The notes under the pieces: generated by a model
Seen by the model: only the letters and a program-made list of their open reading frames with translations
Told to the model about the DNA's origin: nothing
The model's database searches: none
Translations under genes and position numbers: made by a program
Shown: one piece after another, positions 31,082-41,588 of the stretch
Layout of the letters: each line of letters starts with the position of its first letter
Position numbering within the stretch: position 1 is the first letter of the stretch
NCBI GenBank assembly: GCA_030374765.1
Contig: JARGXX010000001.1
Span: 1,364,001-1,428,000 of the forward strand
Length of the DNA: 64,000 nt
Direction: 5' to 3'
Source of the DNA: Agarophyton chilense
Lineage: Eukaryota > Rhodophyta > Florideophyceae > Gracilariales > Gracilariaceae

Positions 31082-32173
31082 ATGAGCTCCTCTCCGCGAC
31101 AGCTCCGAATTTGCACGCAGTGCGGCAAGAAGTTCGGCAAGCAACTCAAGCTCGAGCGTCACCTTCTGGAGGCCCACGGTGCCACGCTTTCCATTCCGCC
31201 CCCCACCACCCCGCCCTCGCCCTCTTTTCTGCTCGTCGAGACCCAGCTCGAGTCCGCCTTGGCAGAGGCTACTCGCTGCTTTCAACTTGGCAACCCTTCT
31301 TGCAGGCTGTGTGTGCATAAGAAACCCTTCAAGAACTCTAGGGATCTTGCGCAGCACCTTGTCTCCAAGCACACACAACAACTCATGTGCGCCGAGTCCG
31401 TGCCGCTTGCATGCCCACCCACCTCTTCAGAGGTCAGTGCCAAGCCTGATGCTCGCCATAAGCGACCGTCCAACGTCGCCTTCTCGGATCCGCACAAGCG
31501 CGTCCGCATTGAGCACTCGCTTCAAATTGACCATCACCCCCAAGCGAAAAGGGCAAAGCTGTCCATGACTGTCGCCTCCTCCTTGCATAACCACCCAAGT
31601 GTTTCCCCTCAAACTGTCCCTGCCAAACCGATCCACGCAACAGATCAAGCCCCTCTCCCAAACCCCCCCCTGAACGCCGCTGTAGCCAATCGAGCACACA
31701 CCCCAGCAACTGTCTCCACAAAGCACGTCCCCGATAACGGCCATCAACCCAAAGCAAACAACAATATCGCATCTGCGGAGAATGCATCTGCGGGCAATGC
31801 ATCTGCGGGCAATGCATCTGCGGGCAATGTATCTGCATCCGCAATCAAGCGCACCAAGAGCGCACCAGTTGTCAACCCCTCTGCTGCCCTGTCCTCTAAT
31901 TCTTCCAGCCGATCCGGCACGCCTTCTTCTGGATGCAAGCCTCCAATCACCCCGAAGCGCTCCAAGCCTGTCATGGCCCCCAAGCACAGCATCAAGAACG
32001 CATCGTCTCCAGCCGCAGCTCCTGCCGCCAACGCTTCCGCCGCTGCGACCAACCCCACCGCAAACTTTAACCCGTTACGCGTCGTACACAAGCAAACGAC
32101 TATGATGGATTTTTCTACCGTTGGTGTAGGCGCCAACACCCGCAAGAGCTACTATACGTTGAAGAATTCGTAG
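31082..32173 (+). CDS. C2H2 zinc-finger protein with C-terminal PIP-box-like motif
   Basis: A 363-residue ATG frame. Finger 1 is C11-x2-C14-x12-H27-x4-H32, a textbook C2H2; finger 2 is C74-x2-C77-x14-H92-x4-H97, slightly long. The middle (100-330) is low-complexity, rich in Ala, Ser, Pro and Asn with basic patches such as KRAKL and KRTK, and contains a SAGNA pentapeptide repeat. Near the C-terminus, QTTMMDFS (338-345) resembles a PCNA-interacting peptide (QxxMxxF-aromatic), except that Ser replaces the last aromatic. A nucleic-acid-binding, possibly replication- or repair-linked nuclear role is inferred. The leader is pyrimidine-rich. It converges on the HtrA gene, 85 bases away. Confidence 0.8.
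   Translation: MSSSPRQLRICTQCGKKFGKQLKLERHLLEAHGATLSIPPPTTPPSPSFLLVETQLESALAEATRCFQLGNPSCRLCVHKKPFKNSRDLAQHLVSKHTQQLMCAESVPLACPPTSSEVSAKPDARHKRPSNVAFSDPHKRVRIEHSLQIDHHPQAKRAKLSMTVASSLHNHPSVSPQTVPAKPIHATDQAPLPNPPLNAAVANRAHTPATVSTKHVPDNGHQPKANNNIASAENASAGNASAGNASAGNVSASAIKRTKSAPVVNPSAALSSNSSSRSGTPSSGCKPPITPKRSKPVMAPKHSIKNASSPAAAPAANASAAATNPTANFNPLRVVHKQTTMMDFSTVGVGANTRKSYYTLKNS
31769..31828. repeat. 15-base in-frame coding repeat
   Basis: Four head-to-tail copies of gcatctgcgggcaat (the first diverged) encode the ASAGN pentapeptide within the disordered region of the C2H2 protein. Confidence 0.95.
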
Positions 32174-32258
32174 TATCGGCTTTTGCTCAAAAACTCGGCA
32201 AGTTAGATTTTTAGAAGCATGTGTAAAGTATTGCTCGCTCCCATGTGTGTAGCTTGTG

Positions 32259-33584
32259 TTATCTTATCCGATCTGGCCTTCGTAACACATCAGGGCGAAT
32301 CGTAATGCTCTCCTCCCGACCTGAGGCGCTTCTTCGCACGTTGAGCGTGCAGTCCTTGTGCACTTGAAAGTTGAGCGCCGCTAGGAATTCAGACGTTGTG
32401 GTGGTCTTCATTTCGTTCACGGCGACCACAACGTCGCCAGCCTTGAGTCCAGCCTGATCGCCAGGACCACCCTTTGTGACGTTGTGCACCATGAGCCCCA
32501 CACTTTTCGCACTGTTAGTGTTCCTCATCTCGGCTTCCAGCCATCTTGGCGGGCGGTAGTTGGAATCTTTTCGAATGTCTTCAAACATATGTGGGGTGAC
32601 CGATATCAACGTCAGACCCACGAAGGGTCTTCTCACATATCCGTGGTGCTGCAAATCTTCCACAACCTTTTGAGCGTACTTGATCGGGATGGCGAAAGCA
32701 ATCCCCTCAGCATCGCCGGCTATCTTCATGGAACACATTCCAATGACCTCGCCATCCAACGAAACGCATGGACCACCCGATGAGCCCTGATTTATGGCCA
32801 TGTCCAACTGCAAGTAGGTGAGCCCCCCTGAGCTGTCCCCCGTGTTCCAGGTTAGATCGCGGTGAATTGTGCTTACGATTCCGAAACTGCATGAGTTCGA
32901 CAATGTAAGAGGACTACCAACTGCGACGACAAACTCACCTGGACGCACATGATCAGAGTTTCCTATCTTGGCCTTTGGTGTTTGTTTGTCGGTATTAATC
33001 TTGATGATGGCTATGTCGCTGGCTTTGTCAGCTGCTACGATTTTGGCAATGTACGCCTCTCCAGTAGACAAGGTGACTTGAAGATATGTGTCTTCGACAG
33101 ACTCGTCATCATAATCAGAGACGACGTGAGAATTTGTGAGGATGTGGCCATCCTCACTGATAAAAAACCCAGACCCGCAAGAAACCTCTACGCTCTGCGG
33201 CTCGAAAAGAAAACGGGATAAGGCCGCTCGAGTGACCACTCGTCGAATGTTGACGACGCTGGGGATCACTTCTTCAACGGCGTCTGCGACAGCATAGCGG
33301 GAGAGTAAGGAAGGATGTGGCTTGGCTGCCGAGGGTGGAAGCATGGGATGTGGTCTGTCGCTTTGCGCGGCTTCTGCATAGGCGATAGTTGCCAATGCAA
33401 ACGAACCCAAAACAGGAAAGACTGCCGCATAGGATGGGAGAGTGGATGATGTTTTGGGCAATGAATAGCCGGTATAGAATCGATAGTAGTGACGCCGAAG
33501 CGCTGGAAACAATAGTCGGCTCACGTGCCTCACATTCATCGTGCCAGACCCACCGTCAAAAGTGGCCGCGGCCAGCCTCCACAT
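32259..33584 (-). CDS. HtrA/Deg-type serine protease with PDZ domain, HtrA2-like
   Basis: A 441-residue protein from ATG 33584 (a second ATG at 33539 would begin MNVRHVSRLLFPALRR, a convincing amphipathic mitochondrial presequence). A hydrophobic anchor lies at about 52-70. The trypsin-like domain carries the triad His 153 (TNSHVV), Asp 190 (SDIAII) and Ser 269 (QGSSGGP, with Ser in place of the usual Asn before the nucleophile). One PDZ domain follows (about 310-435). Size, anchor and single PDZ match HtrA2/Omi, an intermembrane-space quality-control protease that works as a trimer. Plastid Deg proteases are an alternative, but the presequence favours mitochondria. It converges on the C2H2 gene. 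Confidence 0.93.
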   Translation of the reverse strand: MWRLAAATFDGGSGTMNVRHVSRLLFPALRRHYYRFYTGYSLPKTSSTLPSYAAVFPVLGSFALATIAYAEAAQSDRPHPMLPPSAAKPHPSLLSRYAVADAVEEVIPSVVNIRRVVTRAALSRFLFEPQSVEVSCGSGFFISEDGHILTNSHVVSDYDDESVEDTYLQVTLSTGEAYIAKIVAADKASDIAIIKINTDKQTPKAKIGNSDHVRPGEFVVAVGSPLTLSNSCSFGIVSTIHRDLTWNTGDSSGGLTYLQLDMAINQGSSGGPCVSLDGEVIGMCSMKIAGDAEGIAFAIPIKYAQKVVEDLQHHGYVRRPFVGLTLISVTPHMFEDIRKDSNYRPPRWLEAEMRNTNSAKSVGLMVHNVTKGGPGDQAGLKAGDVVVAVNEMKTTTTSEFLAALNFQVHKDCTLNVRRSASGREESITIRPDVLRRPDRIR

Positions 33585-34537
33585 GGACACCACTTCACAG
33601 ATTCCACGCTTCTAGCTACAAGTGCTAAGACTGAGGTCGGGTTAGTGAAGCCGCTGGATCAAAATGATCATTCGATCAAAACCTGGCCCTTCTGGCATAA
33701 ACAGTCGCGGTAGATACGCCCATTTGGCACTTTGAAGCGGGGACCGACGCAGCGCTTGCTTACCGCCTGGGCCGTCGTGGATATAGATAGCACTGTGCCA
33801 GAACAAAAAGTAAACTTTTCTATATTATTTGACGTAATGCAGGGTCACCTAATTTGGGAAATGTGCTCTAATTGTGGTGTACATAATTTGGTCATGTTCT
33901 GTAGGAAACCTCCATCAGAGACTGCGTCAAACCAAACCTGAACACTTCCGCCGTTGCCTCCTTCGCGCCAGCTTTTTGGGCTCGATACATTTGGCGCTCC
34001 GTTTGAATGTAGACATGAATAGCTTTCTTGCCATGTGGCAAACACGGTCTGCAACCAGCAGAAACTCGTTCAAACCATTGCAAAAGGGTTAAGAATACAC
34101 CATGAACCAACAAACCAGAACACTTAACTTTCCAGCCTGTATCGCCCTCACCGTTTAGCTTTGTCTCTTTGGCGCCAATTCAAAAGAAATACAACTCAGT
34201 TCATCTTTCGTAGTCAACACGCAACCATACTGCCCTGTGGCAATCCAGACTTTGCAGTTCAACATGGTAGCATACATTGCCTACTAAACCACGCATGGCA
34301 GAAATCACATGTTAATCCGCACAGCCTACGACTTCATAAATTCCAAAAAGAACGCAAACTCCTACACGATGCCTTGCCTTAAAAAAATCCATTTTCTACC
34401 ATTATGGAGATGCTGGAAAAACACAACTAGAAACAGCGGAGCACTTTTGCATACCGCTTACATCTGTCTATCTCCATCGGAGGCGCTGGGTAGACAGTTG
34501 CCTCCCAAATCAACCGACACGGCCGGAAGACATCCAT
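33585..34537. other. Intergenic region left of the transposon block
   Basis: No gene recognised. It probably includes the HtrA promoter on its left and the decayed left end of the DDE transposon on its right. No terminal inverted repeat was found by eye. Confidence 0.45.
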
Positions 34538-35842
34538 ATGAACATTGCGCCCGGACGAAATACAGCATTTCGCAACAACGAAAACAAGTTGATCTGCAAT
34601 GCAATAAAGAAGTATGGGCGCATGAAAAAACCATCAACCTGAGTCAAATTGTTCGACTTGTTGAGCATTACGTTCTAGAAATATCGTTATTCCGTCGCCA
34701 AGAAATCAAACGCTTCTTTATATACTGTTCTGGTCTACAAAACTGGATAAAATAGTTTCTTCGTCGTAACCCAGACTTCAAATTCATATATCTCCAGGTT
34801 ATCGACGAGCGTCGAGTCCAAGCCGTTATCAAAATGAATATTAGCGAACACATTGCTCGTGTGAATGCCTCAATTGATCGATATAACATACAAAAACCGC
34901 ATGACATACGGAACGTTCACCAAACAGGAATCAGGTTTTGGAAAATTACTAACTGAAGCATTCGTAAAGCTCTTGACCCGATTTATACAAGATTGGTTTA
35001 GTCTCTTCCCCGCAAAAAAGATAACCTGGACCTTGTGACTTCAATGCCCTTCGTTTCTACTGCTGGAGACACTGTAACCCCCCGTGGTTTTCTTTGCGAG
35101 ACAACTAACCAGGGTTCTAAAGGTAAACGGAATTTACCATTCTCTTCACGTTTCGCTACTTCATTGTTTTCTGTACTAACGTGATCCTGCTCGAGTAGAC
35201 ATATAAATATTTGCAAACTGGGCTATGAAGTTTGTTGCAGATTTAGCACGTTTTCGAAACCTAGATGAATACGTCCTCCTGCTTATCGATGGATACCGAG
35301 TTCATGTGCAGCTGAATACGTCACTGCGTCTCAAGGAAAATAGAGTGATTGTTCTTGGCCTATCTTCTCTCACTTGACATGTATTAAACCCTTTGGATGT
35401 TGGTTTTTTCTCCTCATTCAAGTCGTTTTTGCAAGCATCTGTACAAAAAGCCTCTCAAATGAAATATCTTTTCGACGGCTTTGACGTTGAGAATTTTATA
35501 ACCCAATCGTATAGTGAATCAATAACATTAAATAATATAAGAACAAGCGTTCAGGTGACGGGAAATTACGTAAATGAAAAGCACTTTGCTTCTGTTGAGC
35601 CACATAATCGTCTCTTTGGAGATGACAAAGAGAACCAAGATCTACTCGAAAATGCAATGTCGTCTTACGAAGAATCATCTCGGTCTCTTCTGCTTGATGC
35701 AAATGTAGAGGAAAGCGGTATCGTAAGAATAAATTCGGCACTTGGAGTCAACTTGACAAACAATGCAGTCATTGGTGTTTTGAAAACCCGCGAGCAACGT
35801 TGCAATGCAAAAGTATCCGCAAGGCAGAAAAAGAATGACTGA
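34538..35842 (+). pseudogene. Decayed DDE_1 (pogo/jerky-type) transposase
   Basis: Fragments in shifting frames follow the layout of DDE_1 transposases. An N-terminal helix-turn-helix-like piece (NKLICNAIKKYGRMKKPST) comes first, then a CENP-B-like segment (RNPDFKFIYLQVIDERRVQAV), then IARVNASIDRYNIQ...IRNVHQTGI where the first catalytic motif N.DEtG is expected. The next piece, DEYVLLLIDGYRVH, holds the second Asp, followed by LNPLDVGFFSSFK and a Glu/Ser-rich tail. Several in-frame stops interrupt it (within the N-terminal piece, around 34955, and at 35376 just before HVLNPLDVG), and the first DE pair reads HQ. It cannot make an active protein. Confidence 0.8.
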
Positions 35843-36455
35843 TCTTTGGGAAATATCGAAACCGCAGAAGAGTTTCGTCGTTTGAAGAAGTTAGACACAA
35901 GGCGCGCGACATCGAGAGAGCTTCGCAATAAATCTCGCTAGGAACATCGTTTGTAACGCCGAGTACGAGCGGTGGCGAAGCGCGCATTCAAGGCGTTTCA
36001 CTATTCAGCGAGATCGTTGCGTCGGCGATGGCATGATGGTCTTTCCATCGAATTTGAATCCTACCGTCATTTATTAGGTTCGGGAATTCAAAATAAAGCT
36101 TTTTTTTATTGCGCATTGGTCACGTGCGCAATAGATATTGTCTACCAGGTTAGGCATATTCTTCACGATAGTGTTTGGAAGGGTTGCTGTTTCGTGTATA
36201 ACCATTCGACTGATCCTTCTTCTCGTCTCCTGTCTTCGAACAACGCTAGGTTGTGCTTTCAGCTTCGACTAAAGCGAAAAACAAGTGAATGGGGATAAGA
36301 ATTCGCTTGGTTTAAGTACAAAAGTGAGCTAACGTTCGTTTAGAACCCAAACTTTCTCAAATTAAGTGACCTTTCCTATATCCCTATACTATTTTCGATT
36401 CCTATAGAAATCAATTAATACACTGAACATATTTCGGATTAGGTTTGTTTTGATA
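35843..36455. other. Intergenic DNA between two DNA transposons
   Basis: AT-rich. The first 100 bases still read as a charged tail in the DDE frame; the rest shows no gene. Confidence 0.4.
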
Positions 36456-36480
36456 AAGTCTGTTTCAAAATCATATCCCT
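36456..36480 (+). repeat. Tc1/mariner left terminal inverted repeat
   Basis: Outer transposase-binding repeat. Its sequence reappears inverted at 37731-37755. Confidence 0.9.
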
Positions 36481-36611
36481 CGCGCAAATTTTCCAAAAAT
36501 CGACGTTTTGGCTACAGTAAAACTAACAAAATCAGTGTGAAAAAATTTTCAAGTAAAAAAACTGTTTCAAAATCATAACCTTTATTGCATCCTTTTTATT
36601 CTAACGCGAGT

Positions 36612-37607
36612 TCAGTAGTTTATTTTTGCTCCTCTAGCCTGTATAACACTTATAAAACGCTTTGGCATTGATTCTATAAAAGGATTGATAGAATTACAGT
36701 CAATCTTTTCCCAGCAATCTTTGATACAATTTTTTAGATCAAAAACTGTATCAAATTGCCTTCCTTGCCCATAAACCATTCGGGCCAACATTCCCCAAAT
36801 GTTTTCGATAAGGTTGAGGTCAGGAGAGCGCGCAGGCCATTCCATAACCGACGTATTTAGACTATTGAACCACTGTTTTATAGAATTAGACTTATGCACA
36901 GGTGCATTATCTTGCTGAAAAATGAATTCTTCTCCGTGCATACAGTATAAAAAAGGTAAAAGATAGTTTTCTAGAACCTCAGCATACTTCTCAGAGTTCA
37001 TTGTAGTTTCAACAAAAGCCATATCAGTTGCTCCTTTCGTGAATATTCCAGCCCAAACCATTACTGATGCGCCTCCTGAATGCCTAGTCACAAATTCATT
37101 CTTTTCTTTTCGTAGATCATGCCAATAAAATTTATAGCAATCTGGACCATCAAGGTTAAACTTTTTTTCGTTGGAAAAGATAACATTATTCCATTCCGTT
37201 TTCCAATAAGCCTTTTGAGCACACCATTCAACTCGAATTTTCTTATGATTATCTTTTAAAAAAAAAGTTTTCCTCATTTTTGTGTACTTGAACAAAATTT
37301 GACGGTTGACTTCACGCCATATTGTAGATCTTGATAGAGGCAAATTTAGATTTTTGACAATTTTCCCGCAAGATAAAGTGTTGCGGCAGAGTTCTCGCTT
37401 AATTCCACGCTTATCGGCCGGGGATAGTGCCGTAGGACGGCCGGTTGAACGCTTTGTTCCGTATGTAGCGGGGTTTTTGATGAAGTTGCTGATTGTTTTT
37501 GGGCTGCGCTTGAGTTTTCGGGCTATATCTGCTGGCATCATACTCTGACCTACTAATTCCATGATTTCCAGCTGTTCAGAGCGTGTCTGAGGTGCGCCAC
37601 GAGCCAT
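36612..37607 (-). CDS. Tc1/mariner transposase, first catalytic Asp replaced by Asn
   Basis: A full-length 331-residue frame starting at ATG 37607. The paired-type DNA-binding region comes first: helix-turn-helix at 13-45, a GRPTAL linker resembling an AT-hook at about 56-61, then a second helix-turn-helix. The DD34E catalytic domain follows. The second and third acidic residues are present: Asp 233 in QQDNAPVH and Glu 268 in SPDLNLIENIW, with the expected 34-residue spacing. The first acidic residue, expected as FSDE, is FSNE (Asn 146), which should abolish strand cleavage. With no stop or frameshift, the copy is young but probably inactive. The host it came from cannot be told from the frame alone. 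Confidence 0.9.
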   Translation of the reverse strand: MARGAPQTRSEQLEIMELVGQSMMPADIARKLKRSPKTISNFIKNPATYGTKRSTGRPTALSPADKRGIKRELCRNTLSCGKIVKNLNLPLSRSTIWREVNRQILFKYTKMRKTFFLKDNHKKIRVEWCAQKAYWKTEWNNVIFSNEKKFNLDGPDCYKFYWHDLRKEKNEFVTRHSGGASVMVWAGIFTKGATDMAFVETTMNSEKYAEVLENYLLPFLYCMHGEEFIFQQDNAPVHKSNSIKQWFNSLNTSVMEWPARSPDLNLIENIWGMLARMVYGQGRQFDTVFDLKNCIKDCWEKIDCNSINPFIESMPKRFISVIQARGAKINY

Positions 37608-37730
37608 AATTGAGCAAATGATTGTATAAAGGATATACTTTTGAAACAGTGTTATTGACTTAGTAATTTTTATTTGTTGTGAAATGTGCTCTACAGTACG
37701 GGAAATGCCTTTTTGGCGCAGTTTTTGTAA

Positions 37731-37755
37731 AGGGATATGTTTTTGAAACGCACTG
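37731..37755 (-). repeat. Tc1/mariner right terminal inverted repeat
   Basis: Pairs with 36456-36480; mismatches at outer positions 1, 5, 6 and 16. Confidence 0.9.
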
Positions 37756-37785
37756 TACCTATACATATCAATAACGACCTAAGAC

Positions 37786-38121
37786 TGTGCATGTCAGGCT
37801 GACAGTGGTACTTGCGGCAAAGCCCCGCTTGGGCCGTACTTGTGGACCACATAGGTAGTTAGAATTTTACTTGAGCTCACAGTGAGCTCGCTAGAGATCT
37901 GACCTATGTGGTAGAACAAGACACAAGGAATAAAGAAGATAAGCAGTTAAGGAAACACGATTGTTCGTGCCCGGCTGCATACAGAGGCTGTTGTCAGCTC
38001 TGGTCTTCTACGTCCTTGTTCTTAATATCTACCCTACGACCTTCCAGGTTTACTGATACCGTACCGGATCGCGTTTACCGCCGTGCCAACGCAAAAGAGC
38101 CCGCCAGCAAAAAGTTCGTCA
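37786..38121 (+). repeat. Copia 5' LTR
   Basis: 336 bases, TG...CA ends, preceded by AAGAC. Collinear with the interrupted right LTR. Confidence 0.92.
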
Positions 38122-38156
38122 ATCCGGATTCCTGGTTTCTTCGTAGTACTACCTTT

Positions 38157-39536
38157 ATGGCGAACGGCTCAATTGACGCGCGCAACGCGCAACTTCAGGC
38201 ATTGCTGAAACGTTTTGACAACTTTCACGCTCGGGACTACATATTGCATGCAGTATCCGATCTTTCCAAATACTTGCTGAATTTATTTGCCGCAGATGGA
38301 TCTCATGATGTTTCGACCGTCGAGGTGGACATTGAAGCATATCTTCCTGCTCCTGTATTGGGTTTCACCCAGGAGGTTTTCCGTCACAGTACGTACGCAA
38401 TATTACTGCTGTACGACGCCCCTCGATTTTTCAACGCCTTTCCGATCTCGGAAACTATGGTGAATGCTTTAGGACCGGCCGATCGGATAGTGAAAATCTT
38501 AATGGCTTTCGTTTGGCTTTCCACTGCATACGAAAATGGTGTGAGTGACGTGATGAAAATGGTTGAAGCCTACAAGGAAGTCCATAATTCGAGCCCGTAC
38601 TTTTCGAATCCAACTGAATCAAGAAGCAACCTACAGGTTCTTCCTCCCCCACCTTCTTCATTCTTTCTCCAGAATGCAGACTCTCCGCAGTCGGCAACAC
38701 CCGCGAACCACAATGGTAACTCTCCAACGGTTACTGGACCGACACCACAAGGTGCTTCGCACGGAAATCCCACCGTTTCGGGACATAACACTTTCCCTAC
38801 GCCGCCGTCGTTTCCTAACAAGGATACGCTCAAGAAGGCCGCTTCGGTCGCCACGTGCGTTAAGGATTTGAAGTTCAACTGCTACAAGGAACAGTCTATT
38901 CGCTACACCCTTCGGGACTATGAGGTTTGCTCTCATCAGTTTGAACGCTCTAAAGATCAACGTCAGAAGTTCTTTATCAACGTCTTCGGAGGGGCCGCTC
39001 GAGAAGTCTTCTTCGAGAATACCGTACCCGGTATGCCTTTCCAGGCTATGGTGAAGATCATGTTGGACGAGTAGGACAATGATGCTCGACAGCTTGATGC
39101 TCAAGCTGAACTTGAACGCATCAGTGTTGACCAGATCATGGAAGAGAAAGGATTAACCGATTCGGACTCTGGACTGACCAACTTGGTAGACAAGATTAAT
39201 GCTGTTACTCCTCAGGCCCCAACTCAATTTCGGTTTGATGAGCTCAAGAAACGGTTCCTACGTAAGGCCGTACTCACCAAGTCATGGGCTGAAACTCCAA
39301 TCTCCCAAATGACTACCGCACGGTTTACCCTCAAGAGGTTTGTTACCGCTCTTCGGGAACAGATCCAATTAGAGGAAGAAACGAAGACTCTTTCCAGGGA
39401 CACACCCTCTGCTTCCTCAGGTACATCTTACCAACAGTATGGTGTACCACCAAACCGTTTGAAAGGTCGCTCTCGGATGTTTCAAAGGAGACGCAACCCG
39501 ATTGGAAAGGATGTGGAAGCGAAGATCACTTCGTAA
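38157..39536 (+). pseudogene. Copia gag, interrupted
   Basis: Starts at ATG 38157, 35 bases after the LTR. The frame runs to TAG 39072-39074, then stays open in the same frame to 39536, so one nonsense change splits the gag. Around 39490-39550 another frame reads GCGSEDHFVKDH, a degraded CCHC zinc knuckle, showing a frameshift there. Residues about 150-220 are a Pro/Ser/Asn-rich linker; the remainder is helical as in capsid domains. Confidence 0.8.
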
Positions 39537-40164
39537 AGGATCACCCAACTGGTTCAAGATTCAACCGCATTCGGAATGGAGTTGTACATTCTCTCAAACA
39601 AAGAACTCCAGCAATCCACGTCCTATCCGAGGTTGTGAATTCTCTGAGGGATGAAGATACTTCGTCTGACACCGAGTCGGAGAATAAGGAATCCACAGAC
39701 CTGGAAACTTTTTTCACCTTAACGGCAGACGACTAGTATTCAGATCCACATACACTTTCGGACGCCGATCTAACCAACTACGTTGATCAAAAGGAATTTC
39801 ACACCCACTTGGTTTCTTCTCTTGCTGCTCCATCGTCGGTTAATGCTAATTCAAAGAAGCACGATCGCTTCAAGGACCGTTCGGATTTTTCTCAGGATGC
39901 CTAGAAGGTGCGCTTGCTCCTAGCCATCCGAAGAATGCATCTGCCCACCGCAGTATCGTATCCAGGCGCAACCGGTTCAAATGACACTGAAACCGGAAAG
40001 AAGTCATCGACTGTACTTCTGTCTACAGCTCCTCGTTCACCAAACGTACCAACAAAGGTTATCTTCCAGGCTTTTGCGTAGAAATTGGCGCACCGCGCTC
40101 TGTTATCGGTATCAAGGAAGCTCGTAGGATCTACAACCGCTTCGGTAAGCAGCTACGCCTACTC

Positions 40165-40632
40165 ATGTCAAACCGCAAGTTCCGGTTCGCTCACTCCGTA
40201 TATGAGTCTATGGGAAGGATAACAATCCCGTTGAGTACCCCTCCAGGGATACAAACCATATCGGTACAATATGATGTCGTCGCAGCAGACATACCCGCTC
40301 TCATGGGAATGGACGTGCTCGACCAGCACTCACTGACCCCGTGTACAGTGACCAACCGGTTGATAAAGCGTACTGTCATGGAAGAAGATGCCAACTCGTA
40401 TGTCATTGACGACTGGAAAGTACCTTTGACCAGGTTTGATGGACATTTATATGCAGAATACACCGTTCCGGTATTGACTATGTTCACAACGAAACAGTTG
40501 ACCAAGTTGCACCGAAAAGTTTTCCACCCGTCCTCGGAGAAACTCTACAAACTGTTGAGGAGAGCTCGTCCAGATGACACCACCCCGGAAACCCAAAGAC
40601 AGCTCGAGGAGATTAGTCGTTCCTGCGATCCA
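40165..40632 (+). pseudogene. Copia protease C-terminus and integrase zinc-binding region
   Basis: The fragment includes IPALMGMDVLDQHSL, typical of the end of a retropepsin, and then the pre-integrase HHCC zinc region LHRKVFHPSSEKLYKLLRRA...SCDPC. The stretch upstream (39540-40160) has stops in every frame and is decayed protease. The frame stops where the Ty3/gypsy LTR enters inside SCDPC and resumes at 48987. Confidence 0.8.
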
Positions 40633-41195
40633 TGTGAGATAGCGCCGAAAGGCGTGTAAGTTTCCTAGAGGCGCGATCCGTGCGGAGTCCGTAAGCGGGG
40701 CGTGCGTGTCACACGAGGCCGGTCGGGGAACGGTGACGCGTGGAGACGAGCGCCAGCACCGGGCGGTCGTAGGGAGACTAGGCGGTTGGGAACGTCAGGC
40801 GCGATCGAGGTACGCGCGAAGAGTCCGAACGGCTTGTAAACCTGTAGATATCCCGTGCGGAGTAACGCTTCAGGTCTGCTTTAGAAACGATACTTAGACT
40901 AGGACGGTGGTGCTTACCCTTTACTGTTTGGAGGGTGGCGGGGAGCGGAGGTGCATAAGTAGTGTGCACCTCCGAGCTGCAACCCGCATTACAGTCCGTG
41001 GTGGCGCCTGCGCCCACGTGGCGGAAAAATCACGGGGTGGGGGACGCCAACTACGTACAACTATGCTACGTGTTAATCTACTGTACATGTCCGTCCGGTG
41101 TGCCATCTTCGCACACGTGTGCGACCAGGCCACTTGCACTCAGTCCTGACCACGCCCTTCTTACCTGACAACCCGCTCGGATTCACTATACTACA
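40633..41195 (-). repeat. Ty3/gypsy LTR (3' LTR relative to pol)
   Basis: 563 bases with TG...CA ends, next to ATCCA and abutted internally by the polypurine tract. Confidence 0.95.
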
Positions 41196-41208
41196 GACCC
41201 CCCTCCTA
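41196..41208 (-). promoter_or_regulatory. Polypurine tract of the Ty3/gypsy element
   Basis: Reads taggaggggggtc on the minus strand directly before the LTR. Such tracts prime plus-strand DNA synthesis and fix the element's orientation. Confidence 0.8.
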
Positions 41209-41476
41209 GAGCGCGCGACGTCCTCGGAGCGCCAATATCCTAGGCGGTAGCTGGTTGAGCGCGCACCGAGCGGACACGGCGTTACGTTCGCGGACCGACA
41301 CGAAACGCGCTAGAAGCGACCGGTCGCGTTATACGGGCCCGTTCGGAGATCCGCATTGTGCCACAGCCGCTCGGAAAGGCCTGTATTAGCGCAGCCGTCC
41401 GGGAGTAGACCTTATATCGCAGCCGTTCGGTAGTGCCCGTCAAATCGCGCCCGCCGGCGAGCGGTCGTCGGTGGTG

Positions 41477-41484
41477 TATTTAAG
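41477..41484 (+). promoter_or_regulatory. TATA-like box upstream of the antisense ORF
   Basis: The sequence tatttaag stands out in GC-rich DNA, 105 bases before ATG 41589, whose context (caaccatgg) is a strong eukaryotic start. It suggests a dedicated plus-strand promoter inside the retrotransposon. Confidence 0.5.
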
Positions 41485-41588
41485 CACGTCTTTGTCCCGG
41501 GCGGAGTGACGGGTAGACTCCAGAGAGGACCGTTGCGGCAGTTCCGAAGAGTACGGACTTAGAGGCCGCGTGTCCGTTTGGTTCAACC

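Larger units (their letters stand above)
36456..37755 (-). mobile_element. Tc1/mariner DNA transposon with IR/DR-type ends
   Basis: A 1.3 kb element bounded by 25-base inverted repeats (36456-36480 and 37731-37755; 21 of 25 match) and flanked by TA dinucleotides at 36454-36455 and 37756-37757, the family's target duplication. A second, inner copy of the repeat core (tgtttcaaaa) lies about 100 bases inside each end (36559-36583 and 37630-37651). It contains one transposase frame. Confidence 0.92.

Noticed and set aside
40706..41168. Small frames inside both Ty3/gypsy LTRs
   Set aside because: They are duplicated because the LTR is duplicated; no domain and under 85 codons each.
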